Shown one piece after another: positions 19,718-41,681 of a stretch of DNA of 64,000 bases. Within the stretch, counting starts at the first letter, position 1, and each line of letters begins with the position of its first letter. The position numbers and the translations under genes were made by a program. This DNA comes from Acinetobacter defluvii. Its GTDB lineage: Bacteria > Pseudomonadota > Gammaproteobacteria > Pseudomonadales > Moraxellaceae. The notes under the pieces were generated by a model. The model was not told where the DNA came from. It was given only the letters and a program-made list of their open reading frames with translations, and did not search any database. The stretch covers positions 62,001-126,000 of the forward strand of contig NZ_CP029397.2 of the NCBI RefSeq assembly GCF_001704615.3. Reading direction: 5' to 3'.

Positions 19718-20353
19718 ATGCAAAAAAATTCAGTACTGATTGTGGTTGATGTACAAAATGGATTCACTACAGGTGGAAACCTTGCTGTTGCCAATGCTGA
19801 ACAAATTATTCCTTTGATTAATCAACTGATTTTAAAGTTTAAGAATGTGGTTTTGACACAGGATTGGCATCCTCATAATCATATTTCTTTTGCTGAAAAT
19901 CATGTCAATAAAAAAGCCTATGATACTATCCAAGTGAATTATGGCACACAAGTTTTATGGCCAAGTCATTGTGTACAAGGCACACAGGATGCAGATTTTC
20001 ATCCTGATTTAGAGATTACGACTGCCCAATTGATTATCCGCAAAGGTGTTGATTCTCAGATTGATAGTTATTCTGCTTTTATGGAAGCAGATCGTAAAAC
20101 GACCACAGGTTTGGCAGGTTATTTAAAAGAGCGAGGTATTGACACGGTTTATATCGTGGGTATTGCAACGGATTTTTGTGTGGCATGGTCGGCAATAGAT
20201 GCTGCAAAATTAGGTTTTGAAACTTATGTGATTTCGGATGCAACCAAAGCGATTGACTTGCATGGTTCATTGCAACATGCATGGCAAGAGATGTTAGCAA
20301 ATGGGGTAAGGCGGACAGTATCTCCACATATTTTACAGAGTGGGCAAGATTAA
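19718..20353 (+). CDS. pncA: Nicotinamidase
   Basis: PncA deamidates nicotinamide to nicotinate for NAD salvage. The 211 residues show the Cys-Asp-Lys triad: Asp11 in VVDVQNGF, the Lys in IIRKGVDSQIDSY, and the Cys in GIATDFCVAWSA. The metal site is in TQDWHPHNHISF (Asp and two His). The length and motifs fit E. coli and Acinetobacter PncA. It is transcribed alone. Confidence 0.95.
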   Translation: MQKNSVLIVVDVQNGFTTGGNLAVANAEQIIPLINQLILKFKNVVLTQDWHPHNHISFAENHVNKKAYDTIQVNYGTQVLWPSHCVQGTQDADFHPDLEITTAQLIIRKGVDSQIDSYSAFMEADRKTTTGLAGYLKERGIDTVYIVGIATDFCVAWSAIDAAKLGFETYVISDATKAIDLHGSLQHAWQEMLANGVRRTVSPHILQSGQD

Positions 20354-20480
20354 AACTAAAAAATGCTTAATTCTATTTTTAATATAGTGAAATGATGCAG
20401 TGTTGCTGACAGCGTTCAGTATTTTGACTGAACCTGTTGGCTTAGCAGCTTAAAAGACCATGAATTAGGGATGATTTTTG

Positions 20481-21434
20481 ATGACAGCCTTTTTGCGCTT
20501 CACCCAATTTATTCAAAAAACTTTTGCTTTATGGGTGGTGCTTTTTGCAGGTATTGCAATGTTGCTCCCTGACGCTTTTGTTTGGCTAAAAGCCTATATT
20601 ACATGGATGCTAGGTATTATCATGTTTGGTATGGGCATGACCATGACTGTGAATGACTTTAAAGGAGTATTACAAAGTCCCAAAGCAGTCGGTATTGGGG
20701 TGTTGGCTCAGTTTATCGTGATGCCAAGTTTGGCTTATATTTTGTGTAAGTTGTTTCAATTACCTGCTGAGATTGCGGTAGGCGTGATTTTGGTAGGATG
20801 CTGTCCAGGGGGAACAGCTTCGAATGTGATTACCTACATGGCAAAAGGCAATACGGCTTTGTCTGTGGCATGTACTTCAGTATCGACTTTACTTGCGCCG
20901 ATATTAACACCTGCGATTTTTTATTTATTGGCAAGCCAATGGTTAAAAATCGATGCTGCATCCATGTTTATATCTATTTTACAAGTGGTGTTAGTTCCGA
21001 TCATTTTAGGACTAATGACACGTTCAGTATTAAAACAAAAAGTAGAGCAATATATTCAAGTGATGCCTTTGATTTCTGTCGTAGCAATTGTAGCAATCGT
21101 GGCAGCAATTATTGCGGGCAGTAAAGCAGCCATTTTACAGTCTGGCGCTTTAATTCTGGCTGTGGTGATTTTACATAATGCTTTGGGGTATTTGTTCGGC
21201 TTTTGGGCAAGTCGCTTGTTTCAACTGCCTTATGCAGATAGCAAAGCCGTGGCAATCGAGGTAGGAATGCAAAACTCTGGCTTAGGTGTTGCACTGGCGG
21301 CGTTACATTTCGCAGCATCTCCTGTCACTGCTGTGCCCAGTGCGATTTTTAGTTTATGGCATAATATTTCCGGTCCTGCTTTAGCGACTTATTGGGCGAG
21401 TAGAAATGCGAAAGATATACTGAATGAAAAGTGA
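20481..21434 (+). CDS. Bile acid:sodium symporter (BASS) family transporter
   Basis: 317 residues from the ATG at 20481; a TTG three bases earlier is in frame but not needed. Nine to ten membrane segments are visible, with the BASS sodium-site motifs: [30 protein letters not shown], and the crossover [14 protein letters not shown]. Bacterial members (YocS, PanS) import organic anions such as ketopantoate with sodium. The substrate here is unknown. It ends in a strong terminator. Confidence 0.9.
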   Translation: MTAFLRFTQFIQKTFALWVVLFAGIAMLLPDAFVWLKAYITWMLGIIMFGMGMTMTVNDFKGVLQSPKAVGIGVLAQFIVMPSLAYILCKLFQLPAEIAVGVILVGCCPGGTASNVITYMAKGNTALSVACTSVSTLLAPILTPAIFYLLASQWLKIDAASMFISILQVVLVPIILGLMTRSVLKQKVEQYIQVMPLISVVAIVAIVAAIIAGSKAAILQSGALILAVVILHNALGYLFGFWASRLFQLPYADSKAVAIEVGMQNSGLGVALAALHFAASPVTAVPSAIFSLWHNISGPALATYWASRNAKDILNEK

Positions 21435-21463
21435 CCCCCTAGTCGCATGATGTAATTTATTGA

Positions 21464-21490
21464 TAGAGCGCATTTTGCGCTCTTTTTATC
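21464..21490 (+). terminator. Rho-independent terminator after the BASS gene
   Basis: AGAGCGC pairs with GCGCTCT around a short A/T loop and is followed by TTTTTAT. Confidence 0.9.
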
Positions 21491-21518
21491 AGCAGCATAA
21501 AAGTTTCTATGGTGAGGT

Positions 21519-21974
21519 TCATTGATTGAGAAATTCATTTTCCGTCATGACAACAAAACCATGCTGTTGTAACAACGCAGTAGTGACGCCCACCCCTTGA
21601 ATTTTTTCTCCTGTAAATGAACCATTATAAATAAAATCTGAACCACAAGAGGGGCTATTGGACTTTAAAATAACATGGCTGACTTGGTGGTGTTGCGCCA
21701 ATGCTAAAGTTGCTTTCGCACCCTGTATAAATTCATCACTGACATCTTGTCCGTGTGATGTGATGACCTGTGCTTTTCCTGCCAAGACATCAAAACCGTT
21801 GCCACCTCGAATTTCTGCCGCTAAGCGTGGTGTGGATAAACCACCTGAAATCTCAGGACAAATACAAATAGCTCGCTGCTGTTCGATCAGTTGTTTTAAG
21901 GCGAGATGTAAACAGTTTTTTGCATCGTAACGGACATTTTCACCAACTAGACAAGCACTGATTAAATATTTCAT
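21519..21974 (-). CDS. DUF523 protein, TudS-like (thiouracil desulfidase family)
   Basis: 151 residues of the DUF523 family: MKYLISACLVGENVRYD at the N-terminus, ICPEISGGLSTPR in the middle, and LKSNSPSCGS. The Cys residues at 8, 39 and 110 correspond to the three Cys that hold a [4Fe-4S] cluster in TudS, the 2-thiouracil desulfidase, and Glu41 matches its catalytic acid. This supports a role in removing sulfur from thiolated pyrimidines, but DUF523 members vary. The gene is convergent with the BASS transporter. Confidence 0.7.
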   Translation of the reverse strand: MKYLISACLVGENVRYDAKNCLHLALKQLIEQQRAICICPEISGGLSTPRLAAEIRGGNGFDVLAGKAQVITSHGQDVSDEFIQGAKATLALAQHHQVSHVILKSNSPSCGSDFIYNGSFTGEKIQGVGVTTALLQQHGFVVMTENEFLNQ

Positions 21975-22556
21975 AGCGTATTTATTCTATTTCAATTAAA
22001 AGTAAAGGTTGATGATCAAGCTGTGATCATATTAATTTTATTGAGAAACTGTTAATTCTATTTTAATGAAAAAATTTAAAATAAATAACTGTTTTAAGTC
22101 TAAAAATACTGTTTAGAAATAATAAATTTTTTCTTATCATAAATTAAACAGTAGATATTAATACTTTTTTAATTATGAATTGTAAGGTATTTAAAATTTT
22201 TAAATTTGGTTATTAAATAATCTCTAAGAGTGATGAGTAAATCAATGTTTTTTATGATTTTTATCACATTTTTTATAATAAATGAATATTGGTTTTATAA
22301 AGTCTGATAAATATTTAAAGTTTGGGTTTTGTTTTAATCAATCTATGATTTAATCGGTGGGATTTTACTGGATTGATTTTTAAATTGATAATCATGATGT
22401 TGATTTCAATGTAAGTACTCTGAGCTAAACTGTTTACAATATTAAACTTTAATCAGGAAATGGTTTTTTATTTTTAGATGAATATGCAATATACATCGGA
22501 AAATTTTGATTAAGTATTACAGAGAATTCAATATTATTTCTAGGTACAGTTTACAC
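21975..22556. other. AT-rich intergenic region upstream of the type I secretion operon
   Basis: About 580 bp, very rich in A and T, separating the DUF523 gene from the divergent secretion operon. No gene was seen. Such AT-rich DNA before a surface-protein operon would suit H-NS-type silencing, but that is inferred. Confidence 0.4.
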
Positions 22557-24095
22557 ATGTGTAAAGCGAAATATTTCACATTTTCTCTTAAAAAATTGAG
22601 TACTTGTATTGGGCTAAGTCTAAGTTTAAACAGTATCGTTTATGCAGAAACTCAGTCTGGTTATTTTCAAGATATTCAACACAATATAGGCAATTTAATT
22701 CGTCCTAAAACCGATGAGTCTTTTAGTACGGTGCAATTCAGTCAGTTGTCTAATTTTCAAGTTCAGCCTGATCCGCTTTATCAGCAATTGCCTGTAGTGG
22801 GTGCACGTCCTGATGCTAATACTCCTGCGGTGTTGAACAACGCTTATTCTTCAGCAGAAGTCCAAAGCCGTTTGAGCTTACAAGAAGCGATACAGATTGC
22901 GGTAAAACGTAATCCTGTCATTTCTCAAGCATTGGCAAATCTAGCGGCACAAAATGCCAATATTGATGTAGCGAAGGCGCAATATTATCCACAGTTAAAA
23001 GCAGGGTTAAGTACGGGTGATTTTACTTCAAGTGATCGCGGGCGTCAGTTATACACTGTTGAAGCCAATCAATTGCTTTATGATTTTGGTAAAGTGAAAT
23101 CGAGTGTTGATACACAGAAAAATAAATTAGAAGCCGAACAAGCCAATGTTTTGTTAAATATTGATGAGATTGCGACACAAACTGCACGTTCAATTATTGC
23201 CGTGTTACGTTATCGGGTATTGTTGAGTATTGCTCAAGATCAAGTAAAAGGTGTCAGCCGTTTACATGAAATTGCGCGTTTGCGTTCGGATGCAGGCATT
23301 AGTAGCTATGCCGATCCTGTGCAGGCGCAAAGTTATGTGGAATATGCCAAAACCTATTTATTGACACAGCAAAATAAATTGCGCCAAGAAGAACAAAAAC
23401 TGAGAACGTTATTGGGCTTTGAGGTCAGTCGTACAGATTTTATTATTCATGACGAATTCTTAAAAAAATCAGATCTTTATAATACACCTCAATTAAATAC
23501 CATTCCTAGCATGATTGCTGCTCAAGCAGAAATTGAAGTTGCCAAAAGTCAGAAAAAACAAACAGAATTGAGTCGTTATCCGACGGTTTCATTGACAGCG
23601 TCTTTAAATCAGGCATTGAATGGTAAAAATCCAAATACAGGCAAACAAGACGATACCGATAGCTCGATTGGTATCTCAATGAGTAGTAATTTTTATCAAG
23701 GTGGTGCAGTCAGTTCACAGATTCGTTCAGCTACTTATGCAGAACAAGCGGCACGTTCTAAGCTCAATGCAACTTATTTAAATATCATGGATTCTAGCCA
23801 AATTGCCCGTGAAAATATTGAAAATATGGACAAGCAAATTTGGGTGTTGATTGATCGTGAACGTTCAACAGCAAAAACCCGTGAGTTATATGAAGAGCAA
23901 TATAAATTGGGTAAACGTTCGATTTTAGATTTGTTGAGTTCTGAACAATCCTTTCATAGTTCTCGGGCTGAACGTGAATCTGCTCGCTACGATATTTATG
24001 ACATGCTGGCAATGTATATCAATGTAATGGGTAAGAGTCGAGATATTTACCAACTTAATAATACGAAAATTCAAGGGTTTGAAGTACAGCAATGA
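22557..24095 (+). CDS. TolC-family outer membrane protein of a type I secretion system (LapE/AggA-like)
   Basis: About 512 residues from the ATG at 22557; a TTG at 22506 would add 17. A signal peptide ends near VYAETQ. The mature part shows the TolC pattern of two repeated halves rich in coiled coil: SLQEAIQIAVKRNPVISQA, then QYYPQLKAGL, later RYPTVSLTASLNQ and YEEQYKLGKRSILDLLSSE. This forms the outer membrane duct and periplasmic tunnel. It overlaps the ABC exporter gene by ATGA, so the three secretion genes form one operon. The gene order and the downstream giant RTX adhesin indicate a dedicated exporter. Confidence 0.92.
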   Translation: MCKAKYFTFSLKKLSTCIGLSLSLNSIVYAETQSGYFQDIQHNIGNLIRPKTDESFSTVQFSQLSNFQVQPDPLYQQLPVVGARPDANTPAVLNNAYSSAEVQSRLSLQEAIQIAVKRNPVISQALANLAAQNANIDVAKAQYYPQLKAGLSTGDFTSSDRGRQLYTVEANQLLYDFGKVKSSVDTQKNKLEAEQANVLLNIDEIATQTARSIIAVLRYRVLLSIAQDQVKGVSRLHEIARLRSDAGISSYADPVQAQSYVEYAKTYLLTQQNKLRQEEQKLRTLLGFEVSRTDFIIHDEFLKKSDLYNTPQLNTIPSMIAAQAEIEVAKSQKKQTELSRYPTVSLTASLNQALNGKNPNTGKQDDTDSSIGISMSSNFYQGGAVSSQIRSATYAEQAARSKLNATYLNIMDSSQIARENIENMDKQIWVLIDRERSTAKTRELYEEQYKLGKRSILDLLSSEQSFHSSRAERESARYDIYDMLAMYINVMGKSRDIYQLNNTKIQGFEVQQ

Positions 24096-26221
24096 ACCAC
24101 ACACTCAATTATCAGCCTTGGCTACAAGCCATTTTAACGGTTGCTCAACATTATCGTATTCAGCCTTCAGAAGAGCAGATACGCTTACAATTAGATTGGA
24201 ATAAGTATCAGAATATTGAAGATTTATTGCAAATTGTGACCAAGCAATTGGGTCTAAATTATCGCCGTGCTGAGTTCTCAACGGATGTACTCAATCCTTG
24301 GCGTTTACCTGTGGTCATCGAGTTTCAAGATGGTCAAGTAGCTGTGATTGAAAAGGTCGACCAACAAGGTAATGCCAGTTTGCAGCTCAGTGGTGATCAG
24401 GGCTTATCACAAACATTTGATCTCAAAGCATTGCAGGAAAATGCCAAACAGATTTTTATTTTCCGACCTGAAAGCTCTATTCCCGATGCACGTGTGGATG
24501 AATATATTAAGCCTTATGAGCAAAGTTGGTTTTGGGATATTGTCCTCAAAGATTGGAAGCGTTATACCGATATCATGCTCGCATCCATGGTGGCCAATAT
24601 TTTGGCATTGGCAACCATTATCTTTTCGATGCAAGTCTATGACCGTGTCGTGCCTTCGCAGTCGATTCCGACTTTATGGGTATTGGCAGGTGGTGTGCTG
24701 ATCGCTGCTATTTTTGAATTTACGTTGCGTGTGGCACGGGTGTATTTGTCGGATATTATTGGTAAACGTGCGGATTTAAAAATATCAGATCGTGTCTTCG
24801 GGCATGCGTTGCGTATTCGTAATAAAGACCGCTCTAAATCAACAGGTTCTTTTATTTCACAGATTCGTGAATTAGAAGGCGTACGTGAGTTGGTGACTTC
24901 GACTACCATCAGTGCAATGGCAGATTTACCATTTTTCTTATTATTCCTTGCGATTTTCTGGATTATTGGGGGCAATCTTTTTTGGGTGATGTTGGTTGTT
25001 GTCCCACTCATGGTTATTCCAGGAATTTTGGCACAAAAAAAACTGGCTCAACTTGCTCAAGAAGGTATGCGTGAAGGGGCAATCCGTAATGCGATTTTGG
25101 TTGAAGCGGTACAGGGTATTGAAGATATTAAATTATTACGTGCCGAAGCTCGATTTCAAAATCAATGGAATCACATGAATGAAGTGTCTGCGGACATCAG
25201 TATGCGACAACGTAAAATTACGGGTTGGCTCAATGCCTGGACGCAAAAAATCCAAGGTCTGACTTATGCCATTGTAGTGTTAGTGGGGTGTTTTGCCGTA
25301 ATGAAAGGTGATATGACTACAGGGGCATTGGTGGCATGTTCGATTTTATCATCACGTATGCTTGGCCCGATTGCACAAATTACAGGTGTATTAGGACGTT
25401 GGCAGCAAGCCAAAGTAGCAAAACAAGGTTTAGATGAGTTAATGAAAAAACCTGTGGATCGTCCTGATCGTGCACAACTGATTCATCGTAAAGTGATTTT
25501 AGGTAATTATGAGTTTAAAGGGGTGGTGTTCAAATATACTGAAGATGACCCTCGTCCTTCTTTGGTGATTCCTCAACTCAAAATTAATGCAGGGGAGAAA
25601 ATTGCGATTTTAGGTCGTAATGGTGCAGGAAAATCAACTTTATTACAGCTTTTGGCAGGTATGCAAATTCCTGAGCAAGGTAAAATCAGCCTTGATGGGG
25701 TAGATCAATCGTTGATTGATCCTGATGATATTCGCCGTGATATGACGTTGTTGAATCAAAATGCACAACTTTTTTACGGGACGATTCGTGAAAATTTAAC
25801 TTTGGGCGCACCATTAGCCACTGATCAAGACATTCTTAATGCTTTAAAAATAACCAATGCACTCGATATTGTGGAACAGAAAAAAGAAGGTTTGGATCAT
25901 ATTGTTTTAGAAGGTGGTACAGGCTTTTCGGGTGGTCAACGCCAATCTTTGTTATTAACACGTTCAATTTTACGTAATCCAAATATTTTACTGCTTGATG
26001 AGCCTACTGCCGCATTGGATGATGTGTCTGAACGGAGTTTGATTGAGCATTTAAAGCAATGGGCGGCACATCGTACCTTGATTGTAGCGACCCATCGCCC
26101 TGCGGTATTGCAGTTGGTCGATCGTATTATTGTGATTCATGATGGAAAAATTGTGAAAGATGGTCCTCGTGATGAAATTTTGAATCCGCATCAAAATAAT
26201 GCAGGAGGCACTTCAGTATGA
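24092..26221 (+). CDS. Type I secretion ABC transporter, LapB-like (C39-like domain without catalytic Cys)
   Basis: 709 residues in three parts. Residues 1-130 are a C39 peptidase-like domain; the catalytic Cys is absent (the segment reads ILTVAQHYRIQPSEEQI), as in exporters of non-cleaved RTX adhesins. Residues about 150-430 hold six membrane helices. Residues about 470-709 form the ATPase: Walker A GRNGAGKSTLLQLL, signature FSGGQRQSLLLTR, Walker B ILLLDEPTAALDD and switch His in VATHRPA. It energises export from cytoplasm to outside. It is joined by ATGA overlaps to both neighbours. Confidence 0.95.
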   Translation: MNHTLNYQPWLQAILTVAQHYRIQPSEEQIRLQLDWNKYQNIEDLLQIVTKQLGLNYRRAEFSTDVLNPWRLPVVIEFQDGQVAVIEKVDQQGNASLQLSGDQGLSQTFDLKALQENAKQIFIFRPESSIPDARVDEYIKPYEQSWFWDIVLKDWKRYTDIMLASMVANILALATIIFSMQVYDRVVPSQSIPTLWVLAGGVLIAAIFEFTLRVARVYLSDIIGKRADLKISDRVFGHALRIRNKDRSKSTGSFISQIRELEGVRELVTSTTISAMADLPFFLLFLAIFWIIGGNLFWVMLVVVPLMVIPGILAQKKLAQLAQEGMREGAIRNAILVEAVQGIEDIKLLRAEARFQNQWNHMNEVSADISMRQRKITGWLNAWTQKIQGLTYAIVVLVGCFAVMKGDMTTGALVACSILSSRMLGPIAQITGVLGRWQQAKVAKQGLDELMKKPVDRPDRAQLIHRKVILGNYEFKGVVFKYTEDDPRPSLVIPQLKINAGEKIAILGRNGAGKSTLLQLLAGMQIPEQGKISLDGVDQSLIDPDDIRRDMTLLNQNAQLFYGTIRENLTLGAPLATDQDILNALKITNALDIVEQKKEGLDHIVLEGGTGFSGGQRQSLLLTRSILRNPNILLLDEPTAALDDVSERSLIEHLKQWAAHRTLIVATHRPAVLQLVDRIIVIHDGKIVKDGPRDEILNPHQNNAGGTSV

Positions 26222-27453
26222 GTTCAGCACAATTACCTGAAAATAATACAAAACAAGACAATGGCTTCGATACATTAAAGCGTCCAAGTAATCCTTCTGC
26301 ACTCAAATTTTCTGAGCCTCCTCTACCCAAAGCTAGTTTAGTCATTTGGATTGTGGCGCTTGGTTTGGCTGCTTTTATTGTTTGGGCATGTATGTTCAAA
26401 CTCGAAGAAGTTTCGACAGGTACAGGTAAAGTGATCCCATCATCAAAAGAACAAACCATTCAGTCTTTAGATGGTGGCGTGGTGACTAAACTTGAAGTGA
26501 AAGAGGGTGATATTGTTGAAAAAGGGCAAATCCTTGCACAAATCGATCCGACTCGTTTTGAATCACAAGTCGGTGAAAGTTTAAGTAAACTACGTGCGAT
26601 GCAGGCAACGGCAGCACGTTTAGAAGCTGAAGTGAATGGCACACGTTTAAGCTTTCCAAAAGAAGTGCGCGATATTCCAAATTTGGTGAATGAAGAAACA
26701 GCACTTTATACCTCTAGACGTTCAAATTTGGAGGAGTCGATTGCAGGTTTACGCCATGCCTTATCTTTGGTGCAAAATGAATTACAGATGACAGAACCTT
26801 TGGTAGCCAAAGGCGCTGCATCAGAAGTTGAAGTATTGCGTTTAAAACGAGATATTAATAATTTTGAAAATCAAATCAATGACAAGCGTAATGATTATTA
26901 TGTGAAAGCACGGGAAGAACTCGCCAAAGCCAATGCCGATATTAAGTCTTTACAACAAGTAGTGACTGGTCGAAATGACTCAGTCAAACGTTCTGTATTT
27001 TATGCACCTGTACGTGGGGTAGTGAAAGAGTTAGCGATTACGACCATTGGGGGTGTCATTCCACAAAATGGTAAACTGATGACCTTAGTGCCTTTGGATG
27101 AAAAACTACTGATTGAAGCACGTATTTCTCCACGTGATATTGCGTTTATCCATCCTGGGCAAGCTGCTTTAGTCAAAATTACAGCGTATGATTATTCAAT
27201 TTATGGTGGATTAGACGGTAAAGTCGTGGTGATTTCCCCGGATACAATACGTGATGAAGTCAAACAAGATCAGTTCTATTATCGAGTATATATCCGTACT
27301 GATGCTGATAAATTGGTTAATAAAGCAGGACAAAGCTTTGCCATTACGCCAGGTATGGTTGCAACAGTTGATATTCGTACTGGGCAAAAAACCATTATGG
27401 AATATTTATTAAAACCATTTAATAAAGCCCAAGAAGCGCTCAGAGAAAGATAA
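26218..27453 (+). CDS. Type I secretion periplasmic adaptor, HlyD/LapC family
   Basis: 411 residues: a short cytoplasmic Pro-rich N-terminus, one membrane helix (LVIWIVALGLAAFIVWACMF, about residues 40-60), a lipoyl half (GGVVTKLEVKEGDIVEKGQ), a long coiled-coil hairpin (about 115-260), the second lipoyl half (FYAPVRGVVKELAITTIGG) and the C-terminal beta-barrel domain. It links the ABC exporter to the TolC-like duct. ATGA overlap with the exporter gene indicates translational coupling. A terminator follows, so the adhesin is transcribed separately or by readthrough. Confidence 0.94.
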   Translation: MSSAQLPENNTKQDNGFDTLKRPSNPSALKFSEPPLPKASLVIWIVALGLAAFIVWACMFKLEEVSTGTGKVIPSSKEQTIQSLDGGVVTKLEVKEGDIVEKGQILAQIDPTRFESQVGESLSKLRAMQATAARLEAEVNGTRLSFPKEVRDIPNLVNEETALYTSRRSNLEESIAGLRHALSLVQNELQMTEPLVAKGAASEVEVLRLKRDINNFENQINDKRNDYYVKAREELAKANADIKSLQQVVTGRNDSVKRSVFYAPVRGVVKELAITTIGGVIPQNGKLMTLVPLDEKLLIEARISPRDIAFIHPGQAALVKITAYDYSIYGGLDGKVVVISPDTIRDEVKQDQFYYRVYIRTDADKLVNKAGQSFAITPGMVATVDIRTGQKTIMEYLLKPFNKAQEALRER

Positions 27454-27479
27454 ATAAAGCAGGATATTTTTAAAAGAAA

Positions 27480-27507
27480 AGTCAGCATTTAATGCTGGCT
27501 TTTTTTA
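27480..27507 (+). terminator. Rho-independent terminator after the secretion operon
   Basis: GTCAGCAT-TTA-ATGCTGGC followed by TTTTTTT, with one G-T pair, 27 bp after the adaptor's stop codon. Confidence 0.88.
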
Positions 27508-40368
<12,861 letters not shown>

Positions 40369-40383
40369 TTTATCGCTAAATAG

Positions 40384-40412
40384 AAAAAGAGGGTCGAAAG
40401 AGCCTCTTTTTC
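40384..40412 (+). terminator. Terminator or attenuator between the adhesin and the GT2 gene
   Basis: AAAAAGAGG pairs with CCTCTTTTT across a 10-base loop, 16 bp after the adhesin's stop codon. The GT2 gene begins 34 bp later with no obvious separate promoter, so partial readthrough is likely. Confidence 0.75.
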
Positions 40413-40445
40413 TATTTTATCTACAGAGATTATAGAGGAAGGAAT

Positions 40446-41648
40446 ATGCCCACCATTTGCCTCAATATGATTGTTAAAAATGAAAGTCATATTATTGCTG
40501 AGACATTAGAAAATATTTGCCAAAATATTCAGTTAGATTATTGGGTAATTTCAGATACAGGCTCAACAGATAATACCGTCGAAATTATTGAAGATTTTTT
40601 TAAACAAAAAAATATTCAAGGTGAAATTCAGCATCAAGCTTGGGTGAATTTTGGTCATAATCGAGATGCTGCTTTGCAGGCATGTGTCGGTAAAAGTGAT
40701 TACATTTTATTTTTTGATGCAGACGACCATTTTACAGGTGATTTTAAATTACCTGTTTTGCAAAAAGACAGTTATTTTTTCAAGATGACCAATGAAGGGG
40801 GGAGTACAAAATATCTCCGAAAACTCATTATTAAAAACAATGGTCAGTTTTTTTGGAAAGGGGTGTTACATGAGTTTTTGTCGAGTAAAGCCGACTATTC
40901 TACAGATACTGTCGAAGGGAATTATGCAGTTGTTTCAGGTCGTAAAGGCAATAGAAGTTTAGACCCCAACAAATATTTGAAAGATGCTCAGTTACTTGAA
41001 AAAGAGATTGCAGATAAAGTAGATCCAGAGTTAGAGGCACGTTATAGTTTTTATTGTGCACAGTCTTATCAGGATGCGGGTCAAACCGAAAAGGCAATCG
41101 AATGGTATCAAAAACGTACCACACTGGGTGATTGGAAAGAGGAAATCTATATCAGCTTTATGCGTTTAGGATCTTTATTTGAAGCTAAAAAACAGACCAT
41201 GCAAGCATTATATTATTGGCAATGTGGTGTTTCTGTGGTGCCTGAGCGTGCTGAATGTTGGTATCACCTTGCACGCCGTAATAATTGGGATAAAAACTAT
41301 CATTTGGCGCTGTGTTATGCCGAACGTGCACAAAAATTGAAACTACCAACAGGCAATAAATTGTTTTTAAATCAGGATATTTATAAGTTCTGGTGCCATT
41401 ACGAACTGTGTATTAATGCTTTTCAGTTAGGTCATATAGAGCAAGCTTATACTGCCTTTAAAGCACTCGTTCAAAATGCCTCACAAGGTTTGGTTAATCG
41501 TGTAATTCATCAACTTGATCATTATCAAGATTTGATCAAAAAAGACCATTACTTGGATGTCAAAAACTTAATTCAGAATTTACAGAAATTAGAATTTATA
41601 CAACAAGCCGATATTATTTTAAATATGCAAAATAATAGAGCGTTCTAA
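40446..41648 (+). CDS. GT2-family glycosyltransferase with C-terminal TPR-like repeats
   Basis: 400 residues. The N-terminal GT-A domain (MPTICLNMIVKNESHIIAET) has the nucleotide-binding DTGSTDNT at 37-44 and the metal motif DADD at 91-94. From about 190 on, helical TPR-like repeats follow (EARYSFYCAQSYQDAGQTEK, then YISFMRLGSLFEAKKQ). Such GT2-TPR proteins often glycosylate proteins or peptides. A strong ribosome site (GAGGAAGGA) precedes the ATG. Its place directly after the adhesin gene and before a second glycosyltransferase suggests it modifies the adhesin; this is inference from position. Confidence 0.88.
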   Translation: MPTICLNMIVKNESHIIAETLENICQNIQLDYWVISDTGSTDNTVEIIEDFFKQKNIQGEIQHQAWVNFGHNRDAALQACVGKSDYILFFDADDHFTGDFKLPVLQKDSYFFKMTNEGGSTKYLRKLIIKNNGQFFWKGVLHEFLSSKADYSTDTVEGNYAVVSGRKGNRSLDPNKYLKDAQLLEKEIADKVDPELEARYSFYCAQSYQDAGQTEKAIEWYQKRTTLGDWKEEIYISFMRLGSLFEAKKQTMQALYYWQCGVSVVPERAECWYHLARRNNWDKNYHLALCYAERAQKLKLPTGNKLFLNQDIYKFWCHYELCINAFQLGHIEQAYTAFKALVQNASQGLVNRVIHQLDHYQDLIKKDHYLDVKNLIQNLQKLEFIQQADIILNMQNNRAF

Positions 41649-41681
41649 TTTTTCAACATTGATTTTATGGATTGAATAACG

